A stretch of 64,000 bases of DNA from Acidobacteriota bacterium (GCA_017307505.1 JAFKEE010000040.1:62001-126000), one strand, 5' to 3'; shown: positions 26,940 to 36,279, counted from the stretch's first letter. Made by a program: numbers and translations. Notes: generated by a model from the sequence alone, not told the origin.

Positions 26940-28057
26940 TTTTCGCGGGGGCTGGGTTCCTGCTGCATGAGCGAATCGGACTCGACGCGCTGGCGGGATT
27001 TCTCGATGACTTCGGCCTTGAGGCGGCGGACTTCGTCGAACTCCTTCTTCGCCTCCGCCGCACGGCCCAGCGCCTGATAGGTGCGGCCCAGCAGAAGGCG
27101 GATGGCCTCCTGGTCAGGCAGCATGCGGCGCGCCTCTTCGAGTTCTTTCAGGGCGACGGGATAGTTTTTAGCGTTCAAGGCGATGCGGCCGAGCTGGTAG
27201 TGCGGATCCGGGTAGTTGGCACGCAAGGTGATCGCTCGCTTGAGCATGGTGATGCCTTCGGGCGAGCGGCCGTTGCGATCGTAGAGGACGCCCAATTGGT
27301 AGGTGGATTCGGAGTCGGAAGGATTGATTTTGAGTGCCCGTTCGAAGAGACGAATGGCTTCGTCGTCCTTGCGGGCCAGCAGGTTCAAGCGGCCGAGGGC
27401 GGCGAGAGCGGGCGCCATATTGGGATTGGCGGCAACAACGGCCTCAAAGAGAACGCGGGCTTCCTCGTAGCGGCCGCGGCGGTATTCGATGAGTCCTTCG
27501 ATGAGCTTGGCCTGCGTGGGATCACCTTCGGAACGGGCGAGGAGTTCGGCGGCACGGTCGGCATTGCCGGCGCGGCTCTGCGCGTAGGCAAGAGCATACA
27601 GTATGCTGCGATCCTTGTCGTTCTCCTGATAGGAGAGTTCGAGTTCTTTGAGGGCTTCCGTCAATTCGCCGGTTTCCACCAGGCACAGGCCGAGCAACTG
27701 ATGAGCGCGGGCCTCGCGGGGATAGGATTTGAGGAAGGTGCGCAGATGGCTGGCCGCCTTCCCATATTGTTGGATGCGGCCCAGGGACACGGCGATATTG
27801 AAATGGATGGGCACCAGGGAAGGGTTGGCCTTGAGGGCCTGTTCGTAGAGGGCGACCGCCTCAGTGAACTGTTCGCGGCGGGCATGGACGGCGGCCAGAT
27901 TAGAGAGGGCTTCGGCGGAGTTCGGATTGGACTTCAGGTATTCCCGGAAGAGCTGTTCCGCGCGGACCAGGTCGCCGGTCTGAAATGCCTGCCGGCCGCT
28001 GTCCAGCAGTTGCTGCGGGACGAGGGCGAGCAGGAGAGTGAGCCAAACGCTGAGCAT
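26936..28057 (-). CDS. Exported TPR protein coupled to CRTAC1-like gene
   Basis: A 373-residue protein: short signal peptide MLSVWLTLLLALVPQQ, then about nine tetratricopeptide repeats from residue 18 to about 345 (for example AEALSNLAAVHARREQFTEA and HYQLGRIALNAKNYPVALKE), ending in a charged tail. TPR superhelices act as protein-binding scaffolds. It overlaps the downstream CRTAC1-like gene by four bases, so the two should be made in linked amounts and probably act together outside the cytoplasm. Confidence 0.87.
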   Translation of the reverse strand: MLSVWLTLLLALVPQQLLDSGRQAFQTGDLVRAEQLFREYLKSNPNSAEALSNLAAVHARREQFTEAVALYEQALKANPSLVPIHFNIAVSLGRIQQYGKAASHLRTFLKSYPREARAHQLLGLCLVETGELTEALKELELSYQENDKDRSILYALAYAQSRAGNADRAAELLARSEGDPTQAKLIEGLIEYRRGRYEEARVLFEAVVAANPNMAPALAALGRLNLLARKDDEAIRLFERALKINPSDSESTYQLGVLYDRNGRSPEGITMLKRAITLRANYPDPHYQLGRIALNAKNYPVALKELEEARRMLPDQEAIRLLLGRTYQALGRAAEAKKEFDEVRRLKAEVIEKSRQRVESDSLMQQEPSPREK

Positions 28058-28087
28058 CAGATCGCCCAGTATATCCTTTCGTTTTGG

Positions 28088-28122
28088 AGCTATCAGCTAT
28101 CAGCTATCAGCTATCAGCTATC
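28088..28122 (+). repeat. Five perfect AGCTATC heptamers
   Basis: AGCTATC is repeated five times without change at 28088-28122 and then degenerates to AGATGCT. It is the left boundary of the gene-free block and the same family as the arrays near 17.2 and 17.95 kb. Confidence 0.9.
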
Positions 28123-28355
28123 AGATGCTCCGGGGGTGGAGCTGGTTTGCTTCCAGGTTCCGATTTTATTATGCCGCCCTGGGTGCGGATTCATCGGGGA
28201 AGGCTGCTCTGGGACAAATCAGCCGCCTCGGGCCGGTTCTCAGCTTGAAGTTGTCGCGCTGATTGCCGGCCATTGGCGGCTGATGGGTCATTCCTATCCG
28301 TTCGCCCGGGGCTGCCAGGAGGCAGCGATCAACTCCGGCCGTGTGGGGCTGAAGG

Positions 28356-28378
28356 TTGATCGCTGATCGCTGGCTGCT
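28356..28378 (-). repeat. Inverted heptamer array
   Basis: TTGATC-GCTGATC-GCTGGCT-GCTC is a three-unit degenerate array, inverted relative to 28088-28122, ending 3 bases before the receptor gene stop. Confidence 0.65.
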
Positions 28379-28381
28379 CCG

Positions 28382-31300
28382 CTAGAAGTAGAACTTCGCG
28401 GCGAGCTGAATACGGCGCGGGTCGTTCGTTCCGGTGATGGCACCGAAGCCGAAGCGGCCGCCGCCGCCGCCCAGCGCCGTCGGCAAGTTGCTGAGCTTGC
28501 CCGTCGCGTTGTTGAACGCGGCGCTGGTGTTGTAGGCGTTGAACTGTGGATGGTTCGGAGCGTTGAACATCTCGCAACGCAATTGCAGGCGCATCTGCTC
28601 GTGGATCGGGATGTTCTTGAAGATGGAGACGTCCCAGTTGGTCCAGGTTGGCTGCCGGACTGGGTAGCGGTTGGAGTCAAAGCCCTGGCTCCCCTTGAGG
28701 GTAGGCAGAGCGAGGACGGAGCCATCAATGTATTGATTGAGGTCCTTGGGATACGAAGGACGGCCGGTGTAGCGGACGCGAGGGCCGACGTCCGGGGAAC
28801 CGGTGTAGCGTTCGTTGAGGTTGCCAACGCCATCGATGGAGAAGCCGATGGTGGCGGGGGCGCCCGTCTGAACCGTCGTGATGCCGGAGATCTGCCATTC
28901 ATTGGTGATGAACTTGGCGACCTTGGCGGCTCCGCTCGTGCCCTTGATGAACTTGGGCAAATTGTAGACGTAGTTCAGCACAAAGACCTGCGTGCGGTCA
29001 TTGTTCAGGACGTCGTAGTCGGCGGTGCGCATATTGAAGGGCACGTTGCCGGTGTAATCGTCGTTCGTCGTACCCATGGCCTTCGACCAGGTGTAAGCCA
29101 CACCGAAGGTGAAGTCGTTGCCGAGGCGGCGGTTGGCCGACATCTGCAAAGCATGGTAGTTCGAATTGGCGCCGAAGCCGTAAGCGGTGGCGTTGGTGTA
29201 GCCCTGATAAGGACGATAGAAGTTCGCCGCTTTGCTGGTGGAACCATCAAAAAGCGGAGTCTTCTCGGGATCCTGATTCTGCGGCAGCCAAGCGGCACCC
29301 AGCGGGATGGCGTTCTGGTTCAGGCGGTACAGGAGGTGGTTCGACTGAGAGCCGACGTAGGCAATGTCGAACAGGATATTCATGGGAAGTTCCCGCTGGA
29401 TTGTGAAGTTCCAGTTGTAGGTGGTGGGAATGTGGCCCTTCTTGTCGAAGCCGTTCACGCCGCCGGGGAAGAAGATGCCGGCCGAGGCGGGCGGGATGGA
29501 AGCGAGGTTCCCGTAGTAGAAACGGGGCGTCGCGATGGAAGGAGGATTGACCAGCATGTCGAAGATGGGATTGCCCTGGAGGCGGTCATAGAACACACCG
29601 CCGCCGGCGCGAATCACCGTCTTGTTGGCGACCCGATAGGCAACGCCCAAACGCGGAGCGTAGTGGATGCCGCGGTCATCGAGAAGACCCTTCGGATAGT
29701 TCTGGCCTGCCAAACCCATGCCGTTAGCATAGACGCCGTTCACAAACCCCTTGCCGGTGTTGACGAGAGAGCCGATGAGGGCGGCCGGCCCAGTTTCACC
29801 AGTCAGAGGATTGACGGAGACGCGAACTCCATTGGCCTGCCCGGCGACGCGGAGCACGCCGGCCGAAGCGGGATCGAACAGAGTCTTGTTCCAGGACGAG
29901 GTCTGGAGTGCAGCATCGTACTGAGGCTGGATGTAGTAGAAGCGGACGCCGTATTCCAGGGTCAACTTCGAGTTCACCTTCCAGTTGTCCTGCAGGTACC
30001 ACTCTACGTTAATGGAGCGATACTGGCCGTTCAGCACTTTGTTGGATTGCTGGAGGTAGTTGTAATTGCCCAGCAGTGCGTTGGACCAGGACCAGTTGGT
30101 GTCACCGGGGTTGTTCGCATCACGGTTGAAGTTGATGTAGCCGTTGATGGAGTTGGTGGACGTCTGATCCTTGGCGCTCTTGTTGACGTAAATGCCGGTC
30201 TTGAACGTATGGGAACCATACACCTTGGCGACGCTATCCGTTAGGTCGTAGGTGTGGTTGTAGTTCGCGAACGGCGTACCGGTGAAGTTGATGCTGGGGG
30301 AGCTCGGGACATCCCATTGCCAGTTCTGAACGAGGTTCAGCTTGTCAGCATCGGGATACGGCATCTTATACGACAGGTTCAGCTTGCCGCGATCGAAGGC
30401 GTTGTCCAGCGGATAGATGTGCAGAACATTCTTAGAGGAACCGAAGAGGAACTCATTGGTGAGAGTGGGGTTGATGATCGTGGTCACGTTGGACACGAAC
30501 GACCAGCCAGGCGCACCGAAGCTCATCGGGCCGAAGGGGATGTTGTACTGCGCATTCCACTGGCCGTAAGCCATGCTCGTTTCATCTTTGTTGTTGATGT
30601 AGCGCGCATAGACCTTCCATTTGTCGTTGATGTTGTAGTCGCCGCGATAGATATCTTCGCGCCGGGGATACTTGTTGGATGCCTGCGACTGGTAGTTGTA
30701 GGAGTTGCTAATCCCGAGGGCGTTTGGCGTGGGATAGAAGTTGAGGATCTTCACACCGTCGGCATTCAGCCGGCTGGCCGGGATCTGGTTGTTGGGGAAC
30801 TGGGCCTTGCCATTGGCGGGGTCGAGAATTCTCAGAGCGGCGCCACCAGCGTCCTTTGACTGTGAGAAGTCGCCGGTCCGTTCCAAGGCGGTCGGGACGG
30901 TCACGTTCGAAATGGCGTTGGGGACCAACTGGTTCTGCCATTCGATACCGACGAAGAAGAAGAACTTCTCTTTGTCTTTGTTGAACTTGCCAGGGATATA
31001 GGCGGGACCGCCGATGTTGAAGCCGGCAAAGTTGTAGCGGTAGAATGCGCGCGAGCGGTTGTCGATGTTGTTGCGCCAGGTATTGGCGTTGAGGCCTTCA
31101 TGGCGGTGGAAGCCGTAGCCAGTGCCATGGAACTGTTGCGTGCCGCCCTTGGTGACGACCTGGATCTGCGCGCCGGAAGCACGACCGAACTCAGCACCCT
31201 GGGAGTTGGTGATGATCTTCATGTCGGCGATCATGTCCATGTTGGTGGACGCCAGCGTGCCGCCGTTCGAACCGGTGTCCATGTTGGTGACGCCGTCGAG

Positions 31301-31873
31301 CGTGAAGTTGTTCTGGTTGTTGCGATTGCCGTTGGCCGCGATGCCGCCGACGCCACCGGTGTACACGACACCAGGAATCGTCTTGGCGAGATCGAACAGG
31401 TTGCGGCTGGTGAGCGCCAGATCGACGACCTGCTTGTTGGTGAGGACGCCGGCGCGCTCCGCGCTGGTGGCCTGAACCTGCGCTGCGTCGCCTTCGACGG
31501 TGACGGTCTCAGTGAGTGCGCCGACGCTGAGCGTCAGGTCACCGAGGCTGAGACGGTCGCTGGCATACAGGACAACGCCTTTTTGCTCGAACTTCTTGAA
31601 CCCTGTGGCCTCGATGCTGAGGTTGTAGGTTCCGGGCTGGGTATTGGTGAAGACGAAAACGCCTTCGTTGTTGGAGCTGACCTCACGGCCAGAGCCTTGT
31701 TGCGCGCTCACGATTGTGACTTTCGCACCGACGACGGCCGCCTGCTGTGCGTCTTTCACCGTGCCGCTGATCGTGCCGGTAATCTGCTGCGCCCATCCTG
31801 TCAGACAGAGAAAAGGTATAAGCGCGAGGATCGGCACAAACTGACGACGGATGACTACTCGGGAGAGCATCAT
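28382..31873 (-). CDS. TonB-dependent receptor-like protein with carboxypeptidase-regulatory domain
   Basis: A 1,163-residue outer-membrane protein. Signal peptide (residues 1-29, ending LCLTGWAQ), CarboxypepD_reg-like domain (about 30-120, SGTVKDAQQAAVVGAKVTIV), plug domain (about 125-260, with TSRNLFDLAKTIPGVVY), then a long beta-barrel ending in IQLAAKFYF with a terminal aromatic typical of outer-membrane barrels. This Oar-like architecture is expanded in Acidobacteria and is presumed to import large substrates such as oligosaccharides or peptides. RBS AAGGGGG eight to nine bases before the ATG. A TTGACA-N17-TAGTAT promoter lies 75-103 bases upstream. Confidence 0.88.
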   Translation of the reverse strand: MMLSRVVIRRQFVPILALIPFLCLTGWAQQITGTISGTVKDAQQAAVVGAKVTIVSAQQGSGREVSSNNEGVFVFTNTQPGTYNLSIEATGFKKFEQKGVVLYASDRLSLGDLTLSVGALTETVTVEGDAAQVQATSAERAGVLTNKQVVDLALTSRNLFDLAKTIPGVVYTGGVGGIAANGNRNNQNNFTLDGVTNMDTGSNGGTLASTNMDMIADMKIITNSQGAEFGRASGAQIQVVTKGGTQQFHGTGYGFHRHEGLNANTWRNNIDNRSRAFYRYNFAGFNIGGPAYIPGKFNKDKEKFFFFVGIEWQNQLVPNAISNVTVPTALERTGDFSQSKDAGGAALRILDPANGKAQFPNNQIPASRLNADGVKILNFYPTPNALGISNSYNYQSQASNKYPRREDIYRGDYNINDKWKVYARYINNKDETSMAYGQWNAQYNIPFGPMSFGAPGWSFVSNVTTIINPTLTNEFLFGSSKNVLHIYPLDNAFDRGKLNLSYKMPYPDADKLNLVQNWQWDVPSSPSINFTGTPFANYNHTYDLTDSVAKVYGSHTFKTGIYVNKSAKDQTSTNSINGYINFNRDANNPGDTNWSWSNALLGNYNYLQQSNKVLNGQYRSINVEWYLQDNWKVNSKLTLEYGVRFYYIQPQYDAALQTSSWNKTLFDPASAGVLRVAGQANGVRVSVNPLTGETGPAALIGSLVNTGKGFVNGVYANGMGLAGQNYPKGLLDDRGIHYAPRLGVAYRVANKTVIRAGGGVFYDRLQGNPIFDMLVNPPSIATPRFYYGNLASIPPASAGIFFPGGVNGFDKKGHIPTTYNWNFTIQRELPMNILFDIAYVGSQSNHLLYRLNQNAIPLGAAWLPQNQDPEKTPLFDGSTSKAANFYRPYQGYTNATAYGFGANSNYHALQMSANRRLGNDFTFGVAYTWSKAMGTTNDDYTGNVPFNMRTADYDVLNNDRTQVFVLNYVYNLPKFIKGTSGAAKVAKFITNEWQISGITTVQTGAPATIGFSIDGVGNLNERYTGSPDVGPRVRYTGRPSYPKDLNQYIDGSVLALPTLKGSQGFDSNRYPVRQPTWTNWDVSIFKNIPIHEQMRLQLRCEMFNAPNHPQFNAYNTSAAFNNATGKLSNLPTALGGGGGRFGFGAITGTNDPRRIQLAAKFYF

Positions 31874-31947
31874 ACGTTGTGACCCCCTTGGACCATTGAT
31901 CTGTCCTAGGCAGCGGACCTACAGCCCGCTACTCTAGGCTGGGGCTG

Positions 31948-31976
31948 ATACTAACGTAATAATAGTAACCTGTCAA
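31948..31976 (-). promoter_or_regulatory. Candidate promoter of TonB-dependent receptor gene
   Basis: On the minus strand TTGACA (31976-31971) is followed after 17 bases by TAGTAT (31953-31948), giving a leader of about 70 bases before the ATG at 31873. Confidence 0.6.
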
Positions 31977-32033
31977 TGAATCGTTTTATGTTGCAGTTCA
32001 AAACGTAACCAAACTGGTTGGGTGAGTACCACT

Positions 32034-32049
32034 TACCTCTTTAGAGGTA
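32034..32049. promoter_or_regulatory. Perfect-arm dyad, possible operator
   Basis: TACCTCT-TT-AGAGGTA has perfect 7-bp arms and lies 58 bases upstream of the receptor -35 element, a position suited to an activator site. Confidence 0.45.
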
Positions 32050-32271
32050 TCTGCCGATCCCCACTTCTAGTAACCGGCTTGCTTCTATCGGGTTAGGACC
32101 TGTTCGACGCCCCCCTTGGCCCCACGTTTGAGATATCAGAATGTGCGAGCCGGAGGCACTATTCCGTTTCATCCGTTAGCGTTCACGTGATTCTGGTGAA
32201 CAAAACAGTATCGGTACATATAGTTTTAAACGGCCTGCGCTGCGCCGCTGACGCGTCTGGAACACGCTCTG

Positions 32272-35010
32272 CTACTCGCACTTAAGAGCTGAGACGGGAT
32301 CAACCTTCGAGGACTGACGGGCGGGTAAAAAACCGGCGGCCAGAACAGTGAACGCGAGGATGAACGCAGCGGCGGCCAGGACAGCGGGATCGGCAGCTTT
32401 CACCTGATAAAGGCTTGCTTCGACAAGCCGCGCGGAGGCGAGAGATAGAGCGATGCCGGCGATAATCCCGAGGAGGGCAAGCAGGGCGGCCTGGCGCAAG
32501 ACCAGCCAGACAACGTCGATGGGCCGGGCACCGAGGGCGACGCGCACGCCGAACTCCGCGGTACGGTGGGCGGCGGAGTGGGCGATGACGCCGTAGATGC
32601 CGATGCAGGCGAGCAGAAGCGCCATGAGTCCGAAGCCCGTGCAGGCTCGGGCCAGGACACGCTGCTGGGTGAAGCGATCCTCCACCTGCTCACTTTGGGT
32701 GCGGATCTGATAGAGCGGAAGATTGGCGTCGAGATCCTGGACAGCCTGACGTAGCTGGGGCAACACCTGGCGCGCGGGCACGGCAGTGCGAAGTTCGAAC
32801 TGAAGGCGTCCGACCGGCCACGGGCCCTGGACGTAAGGGAGGTAGAGCGTGGGTTCGATGGGCTGTTTGAAGTCATGGGGTCTGGTATCGCGAGCGACAC
32901 CGATGACGGTGACGTCCTTGCCGCGCCACTTCCCGGACCACTGGAAGCTGCGGCCAAGGGGCGAACCGGAAGGCGCTACGCGATGGGCGGCCGCCTCGCT
33001 CATCACGGCGACCGACGGGGCGGCGGCGGTGTCGGACTCGAGGATCGCCCGGCCGGCGCTCAGCGGGATGCCCATGGTCTCGAAGAAGTCCGGCGTGACG
33101 CGGAGGAAGCGCATGCTGATGGGTTGGCCGGCGGCTCCGCTTTCACCATTCATGACCACCATTGAGCTGGAATACCAGCCACTCATGAGGGTTTCGTTGG
33201 AAGCCGAAACGGAGCGCACGCCGGGGATGCCGCGCAGACGAGCGCGCAGGGCTTCGTAGAAGTTGACAAGCTGCTGATCCCGCACGCCGTTGCGCGTGGG
33301 GTCGATGGCGAAGATGAGGACGTTTTCTTTGTTGAAGCCCAACTGGATGGAGTGGAGATTCTGGAGGGTGCGGAGGAACAGGCCTGCGCCGGCGAGGAGG
33401 ACCAGCGAGAGGGCCACCTGAGTGACGATGACAGCACGGCTCAGCAGCGCGGTACGGGCTGTGCGGTGGAGCCCGGGCGCCAGAGTGGCGCGGAGAGCGC
33501 GGTAAGCAGGCGCAAGTCCGAACAGCAGGACGGTGAGCAGGGTCAGGGCGAGGCTGAACATCAGCACGCGCAGGTCAGGCTGGACCTGGAGGCGGAGGGC
33601 ATCGTCGCGGTCGAAGAGGGCGGACACGAGGAGGCGGGTGCCCCACTGCGCCAGCAGGACTCCGAAGGAAGCAGCCAGGACCCCGAGCAGGAGGCTTTCT
33701 GTCAGGAACTGGCGGAACAGGCGCACACGGGCAGCTCCGAGTGCGAGGCGGACGGTGATCTCGCGGCGGCGCGTTTCGGAGCGGGCCAGCAGGAGGCTGG
33801 CGAGATTCGCGCACGCGATGAGGAGAACCAGCCCCACCACGATCTGAAGCATCACAAGCGGACGCTCGACGTTTGAGCGGAGGGAATCGATGCCTTGAGC
33901 GCCGGGCAGGGCGAGGACGCGGAAGCCGTCACGGGCCGGGTCCTTCGAAAATCCCTCTTCGAGAATAAACTCGCGCCAGAGGCTGGTGGCTTCGGCGGCC
34001 GTGGACTGTCTGGTTGAACCTGGGCGCATGCGGGCCATGATGTTGAGCCAGAGGAAGTCGGGCGACTGAAAGGCGCTGTGTCCGGATTGCAGCCAATCGG
34101 GCAGAAGTTTGGGTTGGGCCTGCAGAGGGACGTAGATGTCCGGTGAAGAGATGAAGCCGCCGATGGAGACTCCGTAAAAGCCGGGTGGAGCCACACCCAC
34201 AATTGTGAGATGGACCGTGTTGACGGCCAGCGTGCTGCCGATGACGGCGGGGTCGGACGCGAGTGCGGATTGCCAGAATCGATAGCTGACCACGGCGGCC
34301 GGGGCTGCGCCGGCGCGATCATCGGCCTCGTCCAGGAGCCGGCCCAAACCAGGACGAACGCCGAGTACCTGGAAGTAATTGCCGGAAACCATGTGCCCTG
34401 AGCTGACAGAGGCGCGGCCGCGCACAACAGTGTGGATGTCGGACAGGCTGGCAAAGGCGAAGACCGAGGCCGAGGACAGCCGCGACTGGAGTTTTTGAAA
34501 AGCGGTGAAGGGGAAGACGCTGCTGGTGCGCAGGCCTGTCTCTTTGTCGAGGCTACCCATGGAGCCGGTGCTCGACCAGCGGAGATTCTTCCCGGCTTTG
34601 CTGCCATTGCGGAGGATGAGCAATTGACCGGGCTCGGGCACGGGCAGGGTCCTGAGGAGCAGCGTGTCGATGACCGTGAAGATCGAAGTATTCGCACCAA
34701 TGCCGAGGGCCAGGGAGATCACCGCCACGGCGGTGAAGCCGGGGCTGTTGCGCAACTGGCGGGCGGCGTAGCGAAGGTCCTGCCAGATGGATTCGAGGCG
34801 CGGGAAGGTCCACTGGTCGTGGAGGTTCTCGCGCAGGGAGGCGGGATTGCCGAAACGGCGGAGGGCGGCGTGTTCGGGATCGGGTTCACCCGCTTCGCGA
34901 AGGCTGTCGGCCCGGCGCTGCAGGTGGTAAGCGAGTTCCTCCTCCAAGTCCTTTTCGAGGCGGCGGCGATGGAGGGCGGCCTGGAGGCGGAGACGAAGCT
35001 GGGTGAACAC
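32272..35010 (-). CDS. ADOP-type FtsX/MacB-like permease
   Basis: A 912-residue duplicated permease. The N-terminal soluble part (RRRLEKDLEEELAYHLQRRA) is followed by LGIGANTSIFTVIDTLLLRT in the first helix, a MacB-like core, FtsX domain one (ANLASLLLARSETRRREITV), a second core, and FtsX domain two with AHRTAEFGVRVALGARPIDV. No ATPase in the chain or next door. It starts 12 bases after the padR stop (35023), so the two form an operon. This is the third PadR-ADOP pair here, more diverged from the other two than they are in layout. Substrate unknown. Confidence 0.9.
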   Translation of the reverse strand: MFTQLRLRLQAALHRRRLEKDLEEELAYHLQRRADSLREAGEPDPEHAALRRFGNPASLRENLHDQWTFPRLESIWQDLRYAARQLRNSPGFTAVAVISLALGIGANTSIFTVIDTLLLRTLPVPEPGQLLILRNGSKAGKNLRWSSTGSMGSLDKETGLRTSSVFPFTAFQKLQSRLSSASVFAFASLSDIHTVVRGRASVSSGHMVSGNYFQVLGVRPGLGRLLDEADDRAGAAPAAVVSYRFWQSALASDPAVIGSTLAVNTVHLTIVGVAPPGFYGVSIGGFISSPDIYVPLQAQPKLLPDWLQSGHSAFQSPDFLWLNIMARMRPGSTRQSTAAEATSLWREFILEEGFSKDPARDGFRVLALPGAQGIDSLRSNVERPLVMLQIVVGLVLLIACANLASLLLARSETRRREITVRLALGAARVRLFRQFLTESLLLGVLAASFGVLLAQWGTRLLVSALFDRDDALRLQVQPDLRVLMFSLALTLLTVLLFGLAPAYRALRATLAPGLHRTARTALLSRAVIVTQVALSLVLLAGAGLFLRTLQNLHSIQLGFNKENVLIFAIDPTRNGVRDQQLVNFYEALRARLRGIPGVRSVSASNETLMSGWYSSSMVVMNGESGAAGQPISMRFLRVTPDFFETMGIPLSAGRAILESDTAAAPSVAVMSEAAAHRVAPSGSPLGRSFQWSGKWRGKDVTVIGVARDTRPHDFKQPIEPTLYLPYVQGPWPVGRLQFELRTAVPARQVLPQLRQAVQDLDANLPLYQIRTQSEQVEDRFTQQRVLARACTGFGLMALLLACIGIYGVIAHSAAHRTAEFGVRVALGARPIDVVWLVLRQAALLALLGIIAGIALSLASARLVEASLYQVKAADPAVLAAAAFILAFTVLAAGFLPARQSSKVDPVSALKCE

Positions 35011-35022
35011 GTTTGGGCTCCT

Positions 35023-35364
35023 CTAGGCAGTCTGCAGGATGCGCTGGACAGCGCCGGTGAGGCGGTTGAATGATTCCGTCGAGGCGGCGAGAGCCTGACG
35101 GCCGGCGGGCGTGAGGTCGTAGTACTTGGCGCGGCGTTTGTTCTCGGAGACGCCCCAGTCCGACGAGAGCCAGCCCCTGAGCTCGAGGCGATGGAGGGCG
35201 GGATAGAGAGCGCCTTCTTCGACGCGGAGGACGCTGTCGGAGGTCTGTTGGATCCATTCGGCGATGGCGTAGCCGTGCTTGGGGCCGCGGGTGAGGGTCT
35301 TGAGGATCAAAAGGTCGAGGGTGCCCTGGAGGAGCTCGCCTTGTTTGTCTGCCTTGTCTCCCAT
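35023..35364 (-). CDS. PadR family transcriptional regulator
   Basis: A 113-residue PadR protein: GTLDLLILKTLTRGPKHGYA, VEEGALYPALHRLELRGWLS and RRAKYYDLTPAGRQAL. The frame is open far upstream, but the ATG at 35364 (MGDKADKQGELLQ) matches family length and sits inside a perfect 9-bp-arm palindrome (35358-35380). Binding of the repressor there would cover the translation start region and shut off both this gene and the permease 12 bases downstream. Confidence 0.92.
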   Translation of the reverse strand: MGDKADKQGELLQGTLDLLILKTLTRGPKHGYAIAEWIQQTSDSVLRVEEGALYPALHRLELRGWLSSDWGVSENKRRAKYYDLTPAGRQALAASTESFNRLTGAVQRILQTA

Positions 35365-35380
35365 AAATCTCTTATGGGAG
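35358..35380. promoter_or_regulatory. 9-bp-arm palindrome over padR start codon
   Basis: CTCCCATAA-ATCTC-TTATGGGAG has perfect 9-bp arms and a 5-base spacer. It includes the padR ATG (35362-35364 on the minus strand). It can act as a repressor operator or, in RNA, as a hairpin hiding the start codon. Confidence 0.7.
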
Positions 35381-35432
35381 CATGACAGAGTGGCCGTCCG
35401 GCGGCAAGGGGCACGGTGTAAACTTGCGGCGG

Positions 35433-36221
35433 CTAGTGTTTGATGAGCAGTGAGATGGCCATGCCGAAGCCGATGGCCACGACGGCGCGGCGAACGAAGG
35501 TACGGCCGAGGCGGCGGGCCAAGCCGGCCCCGCCATAGCCGCCCAGGATGGCAGCGACCGCCATGACGGCGACGTCGGGCCAGTAGACCATGCGCATCAC
35601 GACGAAGTAGAGGGCAGCCACTCCGTTGATGCACATGCCGAAGAAGTTTTTGAGGCCGTTCATCTGGTGGATATCGTGGAGGCCCATGATGCTGAGCGCG
35701 GCCAGCATGAGGATGCCGATGCCGGCGCCGAAGTAGCCTCCGTAGAGGGCGACGAAGAATTGGAAGACCATGGCTCCGGTGAGCCAGCGGGCGGTCTTGT
35801 GGGTCTCACCAGCCTGATGGAGTCCGAGCCAGCGCTGGATGGGTTCCTGGACCATGAACAGGATGGTGGCGAAGAGGATGAGGTAGGGGACCAGGGCGGC
35901 GAAGATGGCGGGCGGTGTGAAGCGCAGCAGCCAGGCGCCGAGCACGCCTCCGGTGAGGCTGGGAATGACCAGGAGGAGCAGGCGGCGTTCACTGTGGCGG
36001 ATGTTTTCGCGATAGCCCCACATACTGCCGAGGGCGCCGGGCCAGATGGCGACGGTGCTGGTGGCGTTGGCGGTGACCGGAGAGAGTCCGACCCAGACGA
36101 GGGTGGGGAACGTGAGGAGTGTCCCGCCACCGGCGACGGAGTTGATCATGCCGGCGACAAACGCGGCGGCGAAGACGGAGGCGCCATGCCAGAGAGTCAT
36201 GAGGTCTTTCCATCTTGCCAT
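35433..36221 (-). CDS. TauE/SafE family membrane permease
   Basis: A 262-residue membrane protein with about 7-8 transmembrane segments and the TauE/SafE signatures NSVAGGGTLLTFPTLVW near the N-terminus and GAGIGILMLAALSIMGLHDI in the second half. The family exports or exchanges sulfite and organosulfur anions, although most members are uncharacterised. Start is uncertain: ATG 36221 is used; ATG 36200 has a better ribosome site (GGAAAG), and the frame is open to 36281, where it would overlap the divergent oxidoreductase gene. Confidence 0.87.
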   Translation of the reverse strand: MARWKDLMTLWHGASVFAAAFVAGMINSVAGGGTLLTFPTLVWVGLSPVTANATSTVAIWPGALGSMWGYRENIRHSERRLLLLVIPSLTGGVLGAWLLRFTPPAIFAALVPYLILFATILFMVQEPIQRWLGLHQAGETHKTARWLTGAMVFQFFVALYGGYFGAGIGILMLAALSIMGLHDIHQMNGLKNFFGMCINGVAALYFVVMRMVYWPDVAVMAVAAILGGYGGAGLARRLGRTFVRRAVVAIGFGMAISLLIKH

Positions 36222-36279
36222 GCGGAGCCGGTGGTCCTGGCGGCTTGTGAAAGAATAAGACCGGACACCCGCTACTGCC

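Larger units (their letters stand above)
28058..28381. other. Gene-free block bounded by heptamer arrays
   Basis: No convincing gene on either strand. The block is bracketed by heptamer arrays at 28088-28122 and 28356-28378 in opposite orientation. A short open stretch at 28267-28366 (+) has no recognisable similarity. Confidence 0.6.
31874..32271. other. Regulatory intergenic region upstream of receptor gene
   Basis: 398 bases, markedly more AT-rich than the genes. It holds the receptor promoter (31948-31976), the leader motif CAGCGGAC (31911-31918, reading GTCCGCTG on the gene strand), GACCCCC (31881-31887, the ribosome site on the gene strand), and a dyad at 32034-32049. I see no gene. 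Confidence 0.65.

Noticed and set aside
26873-28366. 497-codon + strand frame opposite the TPR gene
   Set aside because: Antisense shadow running into the heptamer repeats; no conserved motifs.
28088-28378. CRISPR array
   Set aside because: Repeats are 7 bp with no spacers, and no cas genes are nearby.
28550-30244. 564-codon + strand frame opposite the TonB-dependent receptor gene
   Set aside because: Low-complexity Val/Gly/Asp-rich translation with no fold pattern; antisense shadow of the receptor.
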